64,000 bases of DNA from Xylocopa sonorina (GCF_050948175.1 NW_027490446.1:62001-126000); one strand, 5' to 3'; positions 24,495 to 40,222 are shown, counted from the first letter of the stretch. A program made the numbers and translations. Notes: a model not told the origin generated them from the letters alone.

Positions 24495-25772
24495 TATTTC
24501 CTTGCAAGGAAGTGTCGCATTTACATTCATTTGAAGTGTAGACGAGGAATACATAACACTTCGCAAATCATATTATATCTTACCATGAAACACAGAAATG
24601 AGATGCGATATCGCGTTTTAAGAAGCATTAGAAACCTATTGCTACGATACGTAGTCATCTGCAAACGCTATTTCTTTGAAAGCATGTGTCGCATTTACAT
24701 TCATTTGAAGTGTAGACGACGAATACATAACATTTCGCAAATCATATTATATCTTACCATGAAACATAGAAATGAGATGCGATATCGTGTTTTAAGAATC
24801 ATAAGAACTCTATTGCTACGATACGTAGACAACTGCAAACGCTATTTCCTTGGAAGGAAGTGTCGCATTTACATTCATTTGAATCGTATACGAGGAAAGC
24901 ATAACACTTCGCAATGAATATTATATCTTATCATGAAACATAGATATGAGATGCTATATCTCGTTTTAAGAAGCATTTGAACTCTATTGCTACAATACCT
25001 AGGCATCTGCAGACGCTATTTCCTAGCAAGGAAGTGCCGCATTTACATTCTTTTGAAGTGTAGACGAGGAATACATGACACTTCGCAAATCATGTTATAT
25101 CTTACCATGAAAAATAGAAATGAGATGCGATATCGCGTTTTAAGAAGCATTATGAATCTATTGCTACGATACGTAGACGTCTGCAAACGCTATTTCTTTG
25201 CGAGGAAGTGTCGCATTTACATTCATTTGAAGTGTAGACGACGAATACATAACACTTCGCACATCATATTATATCATACCATGAAACATAGAAATGAGAT
25301 GCGATATCGCGTTTTAAGAAGCATTAGAACTCTATTGCTACGATAGGTAGACATCTGCAAACGCTATTTCCTTGCAAGGAAGTGTCGCATTTACATTCAT
25401 TTGAAGTGTAGACGGGGAATACATAACACTTCGCAAATCATATTATATCTTACCATGAAACATTGAAATGAGATGCGATATCGCGTTTTAAGAAGCATTA
25501 GAACTCTATCGCTACGATACATAGACATTTGCAGACGCTATTTCCTAGCAAGGAAGTGTCGCATTTAAATTCATTTGAAGTGTAGACGAGGAATACATAA
25601 CACTTCGCAAATCACATTATATCTTTCCATGAAACATAGAAATGAGATGCGATGTCGCGTTTTAAGAAGCATTAGAAATCTATTGCTACGATACGTAGAC
25701 ATCTGCAAACGCTATTTCCTAGCGTGGAAGTGTCGCATTTACATTCATTTGAAGTGTAGACGAGGAATACAT
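24495..25772 (+). repeat. 19-monomer-spaced block, copy 1 (copy 2 at 27801-29078)
   Basis: Offset 3,306 bp (19 x 174). Shared rare variants: GAAACACAG, TTCCTTGGAAGG, GAGGAAAGCATAAC, GATGCTATATCTCG, CCTAGGCATCTGC, GAAAAATAG, GCATTATGAATC and ATCTTTCCATG. A third copy begins near 35509, a further 7,482 bp on from copy 2. Short relatives lie at 43160-43480 and 44552-44872. Confidence 0.88.
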
Positions 25773-26670
25773 AACACTTCGCAAATCATATTATATCTTA
25801 CCATGAAACATAGAAATGAGATGGGATATCGCGTTTTAAGAATCATAAGAACTCTATTGCCACGATACGTAGACAACTGCAAACGCTATTTCCTAGCGAG
25901 GAAGTGTCGCATTTACATTCATTTGAAGTGTAGACGAGGAATACATAACACTTGGCACATCATATTATATCATACCATGAAACATAGAAATGAGATGCGA
26001 TATCGCGTTTTAAGAATCATAAGAACTCTCTTGCTACGATACGTAGACATCTGCAGACGCTATTTCCTTGCAAGGAAGTGTCGCATTTACATTCATTTGA
26101 AGTGTAGACGAGGAATACATAACACTTCGCAAATCATATTATATCTTACCATGAAACATAGAAATGAGATGCGATATCGCGTTTTAAGAAGCATTAGAAC
26201 TCTATTGCTACGATAGGTAGACATCTGCAAACGCTGTTTCCTTGCAAAGAAGTGTCGCATTTACATTCATTTGAAGTGTAGGCGAGGAATACATAACACT
26301 TCTCAAACCATATTATATCTTACCATGAAACATAGAAATGAGATGCGATATCGCGTTTTAAGGAGCATTAGAAATCTATTGCTACGACACGTAAACATCT
26401 GCAAACGCTATTTCCTTGCAAGCAAGTGTCGCATTAACATTCATATGAAGTGTAGACGAGGAATACATAACACTTCGCAAGTCATATTATATCCTACCAT
26501 GAAACATAGAAATGAGATGCGATTTCGCGTTTTAAGAATCATAAGAACTCTATTGCTACGATACGTAGAAATCTGCAAACGCTGTTTCCTTGCAAGGAAG
26601 TGTCGCATTTACATTCATTTGAAGTGTAGACGAGGAATACATAACACTTCGCACATCATATTATATCATA

Positions 26671-27890
26671 CCATGAAACATAGAAATGAGATGCGATATC
26701 GCGTTTTAAGAAGCATAAGAACTCTATTGCTACGATACGTAGACATCTGCAGACGCTATTTCCTTGCAAGGAAGTGTCGCATTTACATTCATTTGAAGTG
26801 TAGACGAGGAATACATGACACTTCGCAAATCATATTATATCTTACCATGAAACATAGAAATGAGATGCGATATCGCGTTTTAAGAAGCATTAGAACTCTA
26901 TCGCTACGATACCTAGACATCTGCAGATGCTATTTCCTAGCGAGGAAGTGTCGCATTTACATTCATTTGAAGTGTAGACGAGGAATACATAACAGTTCGC
27001 AAATTATATAATATCTTACCATGAAACATAGAAATGAGATGCGATATCGCGTTTTAAGAAGCATTAGAAATCTATTGCCACGATACGTAGACATCTGCAA
27101 ACGCTATTTCCTAGCGAGGAAGTGTCGCATTTACATTCATTTGAAGTGTAGACATGGAATACATAACACTTCGCAAATCATATTATATCTTACCATGAAA
27201 CATAGAAATGAGATACGGTATCGCGTTTTAAGAATCATAGGAACACTATTGCTACGATACGTAGACATCTGCAAACGCTATTTCCTAGCGAGGAAGTGTC
27301 GCATTCACATTCATTTGAAGTGTAGACGAGGAACACATAACACTTCTCAAATCATATTATATCTTACCATGAAACATAGAAATGAAATGCGATATCGCGT
27401 TTTAAGAATCATAAGAACTCAATTGCTACGATACGTAGACAACTGCAAACGCTACTTCGTTGCAAGGAAGTGTCGCATTTACATTCATTTGAATCGTATA
27501 CGAGGAATGCATAACACTTCGCAATGAATATTATATCTTATCATGAAACATAGATATGAGATGCAATATCTCGTTTTAAGAAGCATTTGAACTCTATTGC
27601 TACGATACCTAGACATCTGCAGACGCTTTTTCCCAGCAAGGAAGTGTCGCATTTAAATTCATTTGAAGTGTAGACGAGGAATACATGACACTTCGCAAAT
27701 CATATTATGTCTTACCATGAAACATAGAAATGAGATGCGATATCGCGTTTTAAGAATCATAAGAACACTATTGCTACGATAGATAAACATCTGCAGACGC
27801 TATTTCCTTGCAAGGAAGTGTCGCATTTACATTCATTTGAAGTGTAGACGAGGAATACATAACACTTCGCAAATCATATTATATCTTACC
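26671..27890 (+). repeat. Distant cognate of the 7-monomer repeat at 46.6-49.2 kb
   Basis: The order of variants (AGCATAAGAAC, ACATGACACTTCGC, ACAGTTCGCAAATTATATAA, GACATGGAATAC, GAGATACGGTATCG, AACTCAATTGC, CTTTTTCCCAGC, ATTATGTCTTACC, CGATAGATAAAC) matches 46853 onward at 20,182 bp. That is 116 monomers minus the 2-bp deletion near 41279. Confidence 0.88.
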
Positions 27891-28026
27891 ATGAAACACA
27901 GAAATGAGATGCGATATCGCGTTTTAAGAAGCATTAGAAACCTATTGCTACGATACGTAGTCATCTGCAAACGCTATTTCTTTGAAAGCATGTGTCGCAT
28001 TTACATTCATTTGAAGTGTAGACGAC

Positions 28027-31000
28027 GAATACATAACACTTCGCAAATCATATTATATCTTACCATGAAACATAGAAATGAGATGCGATATCGTGTTTTA
28101 AGAATCATAAGAACTCTATTGCTACGATACGTAGACAACTGCAAACGCTATTTCCTTGGAAGGAAGTGTCGCATTTACATTCATTTGAATCGTATACGAG
28201 GAAAGCATAACACTTCGCAATGAATATTATATCTTATCATGAAACATAGATATGAGATGCTATATCTCGTTTTAAGAAGCATTTGAACTCTATTGCTACG
28301 ATACCTAGGCATCTGCAGACGCTATTTCCTAGCAAGGAAGTGCCGCATTTACATTCTTTTGAAGTGTAGACGAGGAATACATGACACTTCGCAAATCATG
28401 TTATATCTTACCATGAAAAATAGAAATGAGATGCGATATCGCGTTTTAAGAAGCATTATGAATCTATTGCTACGATACGTAGACGTCTGCAAACGCTATT
28501 TCTTTGCGAGGAAGTGTCGCATTTACATTCATTTGAAGTGTAGACGACGAATACATAACACTTCGCACATCATATTATATCATACCATGAAACATAGAAA
28601 TGAGATGCGATATCGCGTTTTAAGAAGCATTAGAACTCTATTGCTACGATAGGTAGACATCTGCAAACGCTATTTCCTTGCAAGGAAGTGTCGCATTTAC
28701 ATTCATTTGAAGTGTAGACGAGGAATACATAACACTTCGCAAATCATATTATATCTTACCATGAAACATTGAAATGAGATGCGATATCGCGTTTTAAGAA
28801 GCATTAGAACGCTATCGCTACGATACATAGACATTTGCAGACGCTATTTCCTAGCAAGGAAGTGTCGCATTTAAATTCATTTGAAGTGTAGACGAGGAAT
28901 ACATAACACTTCGCAAATCATATTATATCTTTCCATGAAACATAGAAATGAGATGCGATGTCGCGTTTTAAGAAGCATTAGAAATCTATTGCTACGATAC
29001 GTAGACATCTGCAAACGCTATTTCCTAGCGTGGAAGTGTCGCATTTACATTCATTTGAAGTGTAGACGGGGAATACATAACACTTCGCACATCATAATAT
29101 ATCATACCATGAAACATAGAAATGAGATGCGATATCGCGTTTTAAGAATCATAAGAACTCTATTGCTACGATACGTAGACAACTGCAAACGCTATTTCCT
29201 TGGAAGGTAGTGTCGCATTTACATTCATTTGAAGTGTAGACGAGGAATACATAACACTTCGCAAATCATGTTATATCTTACCATGAAACATAGAAATGAG
29301 ATGCGATATCGCGTTTTAAGAAGCATTACAAATCTATTGCTACGACACGTAGACACCTGCAAACGCTATTTCCTTGCAAGGAAGTGTCGCATTTACATTC
29401 ATTTGAATCGTAGACGAGGAATGCATAACACTTCGCAATGTGTATTATATCTTATCATGAAACATAGACATGAGATGCAATATCTCGTTTTAAGAAGCAT
29501 TTGAACTCTATTGCTACGATACGCAGACATCTGCAAACGCTATTTCCTTGCAAGGAAGTGTCGCATTTAAATTCATTTGAAGTGTAGACGAGGAATACAT
29601 AACACTTCGCAAATCATATTATATCTTACCATGAAACATAGAAATGAGATGGGATATCGCGTTTTAAGAATCATAAGAACTCTATTGCCACGATACGTAG
29701 ACAACTGCAAACGCTATTTCCTAGCGAGGAAGTGTCGCATTTACATTCATTTGAAGTGTAGACGAGGAATACATAACACTTGGCACATCATATTATATCA
29801 TACCATGAAACATAGAAATGAGATGCGATATCGCGTTTTAAGAATCACAAGAACTCTCTTGCTACGATACGTAGACATCTGCGGACGCTATTTCCTTGCA
29901 AGGAAGTGTCGCATTTACATTCATTTGAAGTGTAGACGAGGAATACATAACACTTCGCAAATCATATTATATCTTACCATGAAACATAGAAATGAGATGC
30001 GATATCGCGTTTTAAGAAGCATTAGAACTCTATTGCTACGATAGGTAGACATCTGCAAACGCTGTTTCCTTGCAAAGAAGTGTCGCATTTACATTCATTT
30101 GAAGTGTAGACGAGGAATACATAACACTTCGCAAATCATATTATATCTTACCATGAAACATAGAAATGAGATGCGATATCGCGTTTTAAGATGCATTGGA
30201 AATCTATTGCTACGATACGTAGACATCTGCAAACGCTATGTCCTAGCGAGGAAGTGTCGCATTTACATTCATTTGAAGTGTAGACGAGGAATACATAACA
30301 CTTCGCAAATCATATTATATCTTACCATGAAACATAGAAATGAGATACGGTATCGCGTTTTAAGAATCATAGGAACACTATTGCTACGATACGTAGACAT
30401 CTGCAAACGCTATTTCCTAGCGAGGAAGTGTCGCATTCACATTCATTTGAAGTGTAGGCGAGGAATACATAACACTTCTCAAACCATATTATATCTTACC
30501 ATGAAACATAGAAATGAGATGCGATATCGCGTTTTAAGAAGCATTAGAAATCTAATGCTACGACACGTAAACATCTGCAAACGCTATTTCCTTGCAAGGA
30601 AGTGTCGCATTAACATTCATATGAAGTGTAGACGAGGAATACATAACACTTCGCAAATCATATTATATCCTACCATGAAACATAGAAATGAGATGCGATT
30701 TCGCGTTTTAAGAATCATAAGAACTCTATTGCTACGATACGTAGAAATCTGCAAACGCTGTTTTCTTGCAAGGAAGTGTCGCATTTACATTCATTTGAAG
30801 TGTAGACAAGGAATACATAACACTTCGCACATCATATTATATCATACCATGAAACATAGGAATGAGATGCGATATCGCGGTTTAAGAAGCATTAGAACTC
30901 TATTGCTACGATACATAGACATTTGCAGACGCTATTTCCTAGCAAGGAAGTGTCGCATTTAAATTCATTTGAAGTGTAGACGAGGAATACATAACACTTC

Positions 31001-31114
31001 GCAAATCATATTATATCTTTCCATGAAACATAGAAATGAGATGCGATGTCGCGTTTTAAGAAGCATTAGAAATCTATTGCTACGATACGTAGACATCTGC
31101 AAACGCTATTTCCT
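28027..31114 (+). repeat. 43-monomer-spaced block, copy 1 (copy 2 at 35509-38596)
   Basis: Offset is exactly 7,482 bp (43 x 174) over about 3.09 kb. Only scattered base differences are seen, for example AGATGCATTGGAAATC (30190) against AGATGCATTAGAAATC, and TCTAATGC against TCTATTGC near 30553. The right edge is near 31114, where TCCTAGCGAGG meets TCCTAGCGTGG. Confidence 0.88.
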
Positions 31115-31189
31115 AGCGAGGAAGTGTCGCATTTACATTCATTTGAAGTGTAGACGAGGAATACATAACACTTGGCACATCATATTATA

Positions 31190-32590
31190 TCATACCATGA
31201 AACATGGAAATGAGATGCGATATCGAGTTTTAAGAATCATAAGAACTCTCTTGCTACGATACGTAGACATCTGCAGACACTATTTCCTTGCAAGGAAGTG
31301 TCGCATTTACATTCATTTGAAGTGTAGACGAGGAATACATAACACTTCGCAAATCATATTATATCTTACCATGAAACATAGAAATGAGATGCGATATCGC
31401 GTTTTAAGAAGCATTAGAACTCTATTGCTACGATAGGTAGACATCTGCAAACGCTGTTTCCTTGCAAAGAAGTGTCGCATTTACATTCATTTGAAGTGTA
31501 GACGAGGAATACATAACACTTCTCAAACCATATTATATCTTACCATGAAACATAGAAATGAGATGCGATATCGCGTTTTAAGAAGCATTAGAAATCTATT
31601 GCTACGACACGTAGACATCTGCAAACGCTATTTCCTAGCGAGGAAGTGTCGCATTCACGTTCATTTGAAGTGTAGACGAGGAATACATAACACTTCGCAA
31701 ATCATATTATATCTTACCATGAAACATAGAAATGAGATGCGATATTGTGTTTTGAGAAGCATTAGAACTCTATCGTTACGATACCTAGACATCTGCAGAC
31801 GCTATTTCTTTGCAAGGTAGTGTCGCATTTACATTCATTTGAAGTGTAGACGAGGAATACATAACACTTCGCAAATCATATTATATCTTACCATGAAACA
31901 TAGAAATGAGATGCGATATCGCGTTTTAAGAAGCATTAGAACCCTATCGCTACGATACCTAGACATCTGCAGACGCTATTTCCAAGCAAGGAAGTGTCGC
32001 ATTTACATTCATTTGAAATGTAGACGAGGAATACATAACACTTCGCAAATTATATAATATCTTACCATGAAACATAGAAATGAGATGCGATATCGCGTTT
32101 TAAGAAGCATTAGAACTCTATCGCCACGATACCTAGACATCTGCAGACGCTATTTCCTTGCAAGGAAGTGTCGCATTTACATTCATTTGAAGTGTAGACG
32201 AGGAATACATAACACTTCGCTAATCATACTATATCCTACAATGAAACATTGAAATGAGATGCGATATCGCGTTTTAAGAAGCATTAGAACTCTATCGCTA
32301 CGATACCTAGACATCTGCAGACGCTATTTCCTAGCAAGGAAGTGTCGCATTTACATTCATTTGAAGTGTAGACGAGGAATACATAACACTTCGCAAATTA
32401 TATAATATCTTACCATGAAACATAGAAATGAGATGCGATATCGCGTTTTAAGAAGCATTAGAACTCTATCGCTACGATACCTAGACATCTGCAGACGCTA
32501 TTTCCTAGCAAGGAAGTGTCGCATTTACATTCATTTGAAGTGTAGACGAGGAATACATAACACTTCGCAAATTATATAATATCTTACCAT
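31190..32590 (+). repeat. Second copy of the ~1.2-kb block
   Basis: It pairs with 20930-22250 and with 39890-41110 (offset 8,700 bp, 50 monomers). It carries CACGTTCATTTG, also in the first copy, where the third has CACATTCATTTG, so copies 1 and 2 share the more recent ancestry at that base. Confidence 0.82.
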
Positions 32591-35508
32591 GAAACATAGA
32601 AATGAGATGCGATATCGCGTTTTAAGAAGCATTAGAAATCTATTGCTACGATACGTAGACATCTGCAAACGCTATTTCCTAGCGAGGAAGTGTCGCATTC
32701 ACATTCATTTGAAGTGTAGGCGAGGAATACATAACACTTCTCAAACCATATTATATCTTACCATGAAACATAGAAATGAGATGCGATATCGCGTTTTAAG
32801 AAGCATTAGAAATCTATTGCTACGACACGTAAACATCTGCAAACGCTATTTCCTTGCAAGCAAGTGTCGCATTAACATTCATATGAAGTGTAGACGAGGA
32901 ATACATAACACTTCGCAAATCATATTATATCCTACCATGAAACATAGAAATGAGATGCGATTTCGCGTTTTAAGAATCATAAGAACTCTATTGCTACGAT
33001 ACGTAGAAATCTGCAAACGCTGTTTCCTTGCAAGGAAGTGTCGCATTTACATTCATTTGAAGTGTAGACGAGGAATACATAACACTTCGCACATCATATT
33101 ATATCATACCATGAAACATAGAAAAGAGATGCGATATCGCGTTTTAAGAAGCATCAGAACTCTATTGCTACGATAGGTAGACGTCTGCAAACGCTATTTC
33201 CTTGCAAAGAAGTGTCGCATTTACATTCATTTGAAGTGTAGACGAGGAATACATAACACTTCGCAAATCATATTATATCTTACCATGAAACATAGAAATG
33301 AGATGCGATATCGCGTTTTAAGAAGCATTAGAAACCTGTTGCTACGATACGTAGACATCTGCAAACGCTATGTCCTAGCGAGGAAGTGTCGCATTTACAT
33401 TCATTTGAAGTGTAGACGAGGAATACATAACACTTCGCAAATCATATTATATCTTACCATGAAACATAGAAATGAGATACGGTATCGCGTTTTAAGAATC
33501 ATAGGAACACTATTGCTACGATACGTAGACATCTGCAAACGCTATTTCCTAGCGAGGAAGTGTCGCATTCACATTCATTTGAAGTGTAGGCGAGGAATAC
33601 ATAACACTTCTCAAACCATATTATATCTTACCATGAAACATAGAAATGAGATGCGGTATCGCGTTTTAAGAAGCATTAGAAATCTATTGCTACGACACGT
33701 AGACATCTGCAAACGCTATTTCCTAGCGAGGAAGTGTCGCATTTACATTCATTTGAAATGTAGACGAGGAATACATAACACTTCGCAAATTATATAATAT
33801 CTTACCATGAAACATAGAAATGAGATGCGATATCGCGTTTTAAGAAGCATTAGAACTCTATCGCCACGATACCTAGACATCTGCAGACGCTATTTCCTTG
33901 TAAGGAAGTGTCGCATTTACATTCATTTGAATCGTATACGAGGAATGCATAACACTTCGCAATGAATATTATATCTTATCATGAAACATAAATATGAGAT
34001 GCGATATCGCGTTTTTAGAATCATATGAACTCTATTGCTACGATACGTAGACATCTGCAATCGCTATTTCCTTGCAAGGAAGTGTCGCATTTACTTTCAT
34101 TTGAAGTGTAGACGAGGAATACATAACACTTCGCAAGTCATGTTATATCTTACCATGAAACATAGAAATGAGATGCGATATCGCGTTTTAAGTAGCATTA
34201 GAAACCTATTGCTACGATACGAAGTCATCTTTAAGCGCTATTTCTTTGAAAGCATGTGTCGCATTTACATTCATTTGAAGTGTAGACGACGAATACATAA
34301 CACATCGCAAATCATATTATATCTTACCATGAAACATAGAAATGAGATGCGATATCGTGTTTTAAGAAGCATTAGAACTCTATTGCTACGATAGGTAGAC
34401 ATCTGCAAACGCTACTTCCTTGCAAGGGAGTGTCACATTTACATTCATATGAAGTGTAGACGAGGAATACATAACACTTCGCAAATCATATTATATCTTA
34501 CCATGAAACATAGAAATGAGATGCGATATCGCGTTTTAAGAAGCATTAGAACTCTATCGCCACGATACCTAGACATCTGCAGACGCTATTTCCTTGTAAG
34601 GAAGTGTCGCATTTACATTCATTTGAATCGTATACGAGGAATGCATAACACTTCGCAATGAATATTATATCTTATCATGAAACATAAATATGAGATGCGA
34701 TATCGCGTTTTAAGAATCATATGAACTCTATTGCTACGATACGTAGACATCTGCAATCGCTATTTCCTTGCAAGGAAGTGTCGCATTTACTTTCATTTGA
34801 AGTGTAGACGAGGAATACATAACACTTCGCAAATCATATTATATCTTACCATGAAACATAGAAATGAGATGCGATATTGTGTTTTGAGAAGCATTAGAAA
34901 TCTATCGCTACGATACCTAGACATCTGCAGACGCTATTTCCTTTCAAGGAAGTGTCGCATTTACATTCATTTGAAGTGTAGACGAGGAGTAGATAACACT
35001 TCTCAAATCATATTATATCTTACCATGAAACATAGAAATGAGATGCGATATCGCGTTTTAAGTATCATAAGAACTATATTGCTACCATACGTAGACATCT
35101 GCAAACGCTCTTTCCTTGCAAGGAAGTGTCGCATTAACATTCATATGAAGTGTAGACGAGGAATACATAACACTTCGCAAATCATATTATATCCTACCAT
35201 GAAACATAGAAATGAGATGCGATATCGCGTTTTAAGTATCATAAGAACTCTATTGCTACGATACGTAGAAATCTGCAAACGCTATTTCCTTGCAAGGAAG
35301 TGTCGCATTTACATTCATTTGAAGTGTAGACGAGGAATGCATAACACTTCGCAATGTGTATTATATCTTATCATGAAACATAGATATGAGATGCAATATC
35401 TCGTTTTAAGAAGCATTTGAACTCTATTGCTACGATACGTAGACATCTGCAAACGCTATTTCCTTGCAAGGAAGTGTCGCATTTAAATTCATTTGAAGTG
35501 TAGACGAG
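32590..35508 (+). repeat. Type A monomers assembled from blocks seen elsewhere
   Basis: 32590-33800 repeats orders seen at 26271-26700 and 30099-30700. 33880-34450 repeats 18570-19140. 34860-35300 repeats 24070-24520, including CTATATTGCTACCATACG (35067; 24287). This stretch is a mosaic of older blocks, not a fresh tandem copy. Confidence 0.75.
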
Positions 35509-36309
35509 GAATACATAACACTTCGCAAATCATATTATATCTTACCATGAAACATAGAAATGAGATGCGATATCGTGTTTTAAGAATCATAAGAACTCTA
35601 TTGCTACGATACGTAGACAACTGCAAACGCTATTTCCTTGGAAGGAAGTGTCGCATTTACATTCATTTGAATCGTATACGAGGAAAGCATAACACTTCGC
35701 AATGAATATTATATCTTATCATGAAACATAGATATGAGATGCTATATCTCGTTTTAAGAAGCATTTGAACTCTATTGCTACGATACCTAGGCATCTGCAG
35801 ACGCTATTTCCTAGCAAGGAAGTGCCGCATTTACATTCTTTTGAAGTGTAGACGAGGAATACATGACACTTCGCAAATCATGTTATATCTTACCATGAAA
35901 AGTAGAAATGAGATGCGATATCGCGTTTTAAGAAGCATTATGAATCTATTGCTACGATACGTAGACGTCTGCAAACGCTATTTCTTTGCGAGGAAGTGTC
36001 GCATTTACATTCATTTGAAGTGTAGACGACGAATACATAACACTTCGCACATCATATTATATCATACCATGAAACATAGAAATGAGATGCGATATCGCGT
36101 TTTAAGAAGCATTAGAACTCTATTGCTACGATAGGTAGACATCTGCAAACGCTATTTCCTTGCAAGGAAGCGTCGCATTTACATTCATTTGAAGTGTAGA
36201 CGAGGAATACATAACACTTCGCAAATCATATTATATCTTACCATGAAACATTGAAATGAGATGCGATATCGCGTTTTAAGAAGCATTAGAACTCTATCGC
36301 TACGATATA

Positions 36310-39300
36310 TAGACATTTGCAGACGCTATTTCCTAGCAAGGAAGTGTCGCAATTAAATTCATTTGAAGTGTAGACGAGGAATACATAACACTTCGCAAAT
36401 CATATTATATCTTTCCATGAAACATAGAAATGAGATGCGATGTCGCGTTTTAAGAAGCATTAGAAATCTATTGCTACGATACGTAGACATCTGCAAACGC
36501 TATTTCCTAGCGTGGAAGTGTCGCATTTACATTCATTTGAAGTGTAGACGGGGAATACATAACACTTCGCACATCATAATATATCATACCATGAAACATA
36601 GAAATGAGATGCGATATCGCGTTTTAAGAATCATAAGAACTCTATTGCTACGATACGTAGACAACTGCAAACGCTATTTCCTTGGAAGGTAGTGTCGCAT
36701 TTACATTCATTTGAAGTGTAGACGAGGAATACATAACACTTCGCAAATCGTGTTATATCTTACCATGAAACATAGAAATGAGATGCGATATAGCGTTTTA
36801 AGAAGCATTACAAATCTATTGCTACGACACGTAGACATCTGCAAACGCTATTTCCTTGCAAGGAAGTGTCGCATTTACATTCATTTGAATCGTAGACGAG
36901 GAATGCATAACACTTCGCAATGTGTATTATATCTTATCATGAAACATAGATATGAGATGCAATATCTCGTTTTAAGAAGCATTTGAACTCTATTGCTACG
37001 ATACGTAGACATCTGCAAACGCTATTTCCTTGCAAGGAAGTGTCGCATTTAAATTCATTTGAAGTGTAGACGAGGAATACATAACACTTCGCAAATCATA
37101 TTATATCTTACCATGAAACATAGAAATGAGATGGGATATCGCGTTTTAAGAATCATAAGAACTCTATTGCCACGATACGTAGACAACTGCAAACGCTATT
37201 TCCTAGCGAGGAAGTGTCGCATTTACTTTCATTTGAAGTGTAGACGAGGAATACATAACACTTGGCACATCATATTATATCATACCATGAAACATAGAAA
37301 TGAGATGCGATATCGCGTTTTAAGAATCATAAGAACTCTCTTGCTACGATACGTAGACATCTGCAGACGCTATTTCCTTGCAAGGAAGTGTCGCATTTAC
37401 ATTCATTTGAAGTGTAGACGAGGAATACATAACACTTCGCAAATCATATTATATCTTACCATGAAACATAGAAATGAGATGCGATATCGCGTTTTAAGAA
37501 GCATTAGAACTCTATTGCTACGATAGGTAGACATCTGCAAACGCTGTTTCCTTGCAAAGAAGTGTCGCATTTACATTCATTTGAAGTGTAGACGAGGAAT
37601 ACATAACACTTCGCAAATCATATTATATCTTACCATGAAACATAGAAATGAGATGCGATATCGCGTTTTAAGATGCATTAGAAATCTATTGCTACGATAC
37701 GTAGACATCTGCAAACGCTATGTCCTAGCGAGGAAGTGTCGCATTTACATTCATTTGAAGTGTAGACGAGGAATACATAACACTTCGCAAATCATATTAT
37801 ATCTTACCATGAAACATAGAAATGAGATACGGTATCGCGTTTTAAGAATCATAGGAACACTATTGCTACGATACGTAGACATCTGCAAACGCTATTTCCT
37901 AGCGAGGAAGTGTCGCATTCACATTCATTTGAAGTGTAGGCGAGGAATACATAACACTTCTCAAACCATATTATATCTTACCATGAAACATAGAAATGAG
38001 ATGCGATATCGCGTTTTAAGAAGCATTAGAAATCTATTGCTACGACACGTAAACATCTGCAAACGCTATTTCCTTGCAAGGAAGTGTCGCATTAACATTC
38101 ATATGAAGTGTAGACGAGGAATACATAACACTTCGCAAATCATATTATATCCTACCATGAAACATAGAAATGAGATGCGATTTTGCGTTTTAAGAATCAT
38201 AAGAACTCTATTGCTACGATACGTAGAAATCTGCAAACGCTGTTTCCTTGCAAGGAAGTGTCGCATTTACATTCATTTGAAGTGTAGACAAGGAATACAT
38301 AACACTTCGCACATCATATTATATCATACCATGAAACATAGGAATGAGATGCGATATCGCGTTTTAAGAAGCATTAGAACTCTATTGCTACGATACATAG
38401 ACATTTGCAGACGCTATTTCCTAGCAAGGAAGTGTCGCATTTAAATTCATTTGAAGTGTAGACGAGGAATACATAACACTTCGCGAATCATATTATATCT
38501 TTCCATGAAACATAGAAATGAGATGCGATGTCGCGTTTTAAGAAGCATTAGAAATCTATTGCTACGATACGTAGACATCTGCAAACGCTATTTCCTAGCG
38601 TGGAAGTGTCGCATTTAAATTCATTTGAAGTGTAGACGAGGAATACATAACACTTCGCAAATCATATTATATCTTACCATGAAACATAGAAATGAGATGG
38701 GATATCGCGTTTTAAGAATCATAAGAACTCTATTGCCACGATACGTAGACAACTGCAAACGCTATTTCCTAGCGAGGAAGTGTCGCATTTACATTCATTT
38801 GAAGTGTAGACGAGGAATACATAACACTTGGCACATCATATTATATCATACCATGAAACATAGAAATGAGATGCGATATCGCGTTTTAAGAATCATAAGA
38901 ACTCTCTTGCTACGATACGTAGACATTTGCAGACGCTATTTCCTAGCAAGGAAGTGTCGCAATTAAATTCATTTGAAGTGTAGACGAGGAATACATAACA
39001 CTTCGCAAATCATATTATATCTTTCCATGAAACATAGAAATGAGATGCGATGTCGCGTTTTAAGAAGCATTAGAAATCTATTGCTACGATACGTAGACAT
39101 CTGCAAACGCTATTTCCTAGCGTGGAAGTGTCGCATTTACATTCATTTGAAGTGTAGACGGGGAATACATAACACTTCGCACATCATAATATATCATACC
39201 ATGAAACATAGAAATGAGATGCGATATCGCGTTTTAAGAATCATAAGAACTCTATTGCTACGATACGTAGACAACTGCAAACGCTATTTCCTTGGAAGGT

Positions 39301-40222
39301 AGTGTCGCATTTACATTCATTTGAAGTGTAGACGAGGAATACATAACACTTCGCAAATCATGTTATATCTTACCATGAAACATAGAAATGAGATGCGATA
39401 TAGCGTTTTAAGAAGCATTACAAATCTATTGCTACGACACGTAGACATCTGCAAACGCTATTTCCTTGCAAGGAAGTGTCGCATTTACATTCATTTGAAT
39501 CGTAGACGAGGAATGCATAACACTTCGCAATGTGTATTATATCTTATCATGAAACATAGATATGAGATGCAATATCTCGTTTTAAGAAGCATTTGAACTC
39601 TATTGCTACGATACGTAGACATCTGCAAACGCTATTTCCTTGCAAGGAAGTGTCGCATTTAAATTCATTTGAAGTGTAGACGAGGAATACATAACACTTC
39701 GCAAATCATATTATATCTTACCATGAAACATAGAAATGAGATGGGATATCGCGTTTTAAGAATCATAAGAACTCTATTGCCACGATACGTAGACAACTGC
39801 AAACGCTATTTCCTAGCGAGGAAGTGTCGCATTTACATTCATTTGAAGTGTAGACGAGGAATACATAACACTTGGCACATCATATTATATCATACCATGA
39901 AACATAGAAATGAGATGCGATATCGCGTTTTAAGAATCATAAGAACTCTCTTGCTACGATACGTAGACATCTGCAGACGCTATTTCCTTGCAAGGAAGTG
40001 TCGCATTTACATTCATTTGAAGTGTAGACGAGGAATACATAACACTTCGCAAATCATATTATATCTTACCATGAAACATAGAAATGAGATGCGATATCGC
40101 GTTTTAAGAAGCATTAGAACTCTATTGCTACGATAGGTAGACATCTGCAAACGCTGTTTCCTTGCAAAGAAGTGTCGCATTTACATTCATTTGAAGTGTA
40201 GACGAGGAATACATAACACTTC
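36310..40222 (+). repeat. Second, independent 15-monomer (2,610-bp) periodicity
   Basis: About 36310-37612 reappears at 38920-40222, exactly 2,610 bp on. Both begin with the rare pair ACATTTGCAGACGC and GTCGCAATTAAATTC. Differences are few: CAAATCGTG (36746) against CAAATCATG, and ACTTTCATTTG (37226) against ACATTCATTTG. The monomers differ from those of the 1.9-7.2 kb repeat, so the shared unit length arose separately or by chance. Confidence 0.85.
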
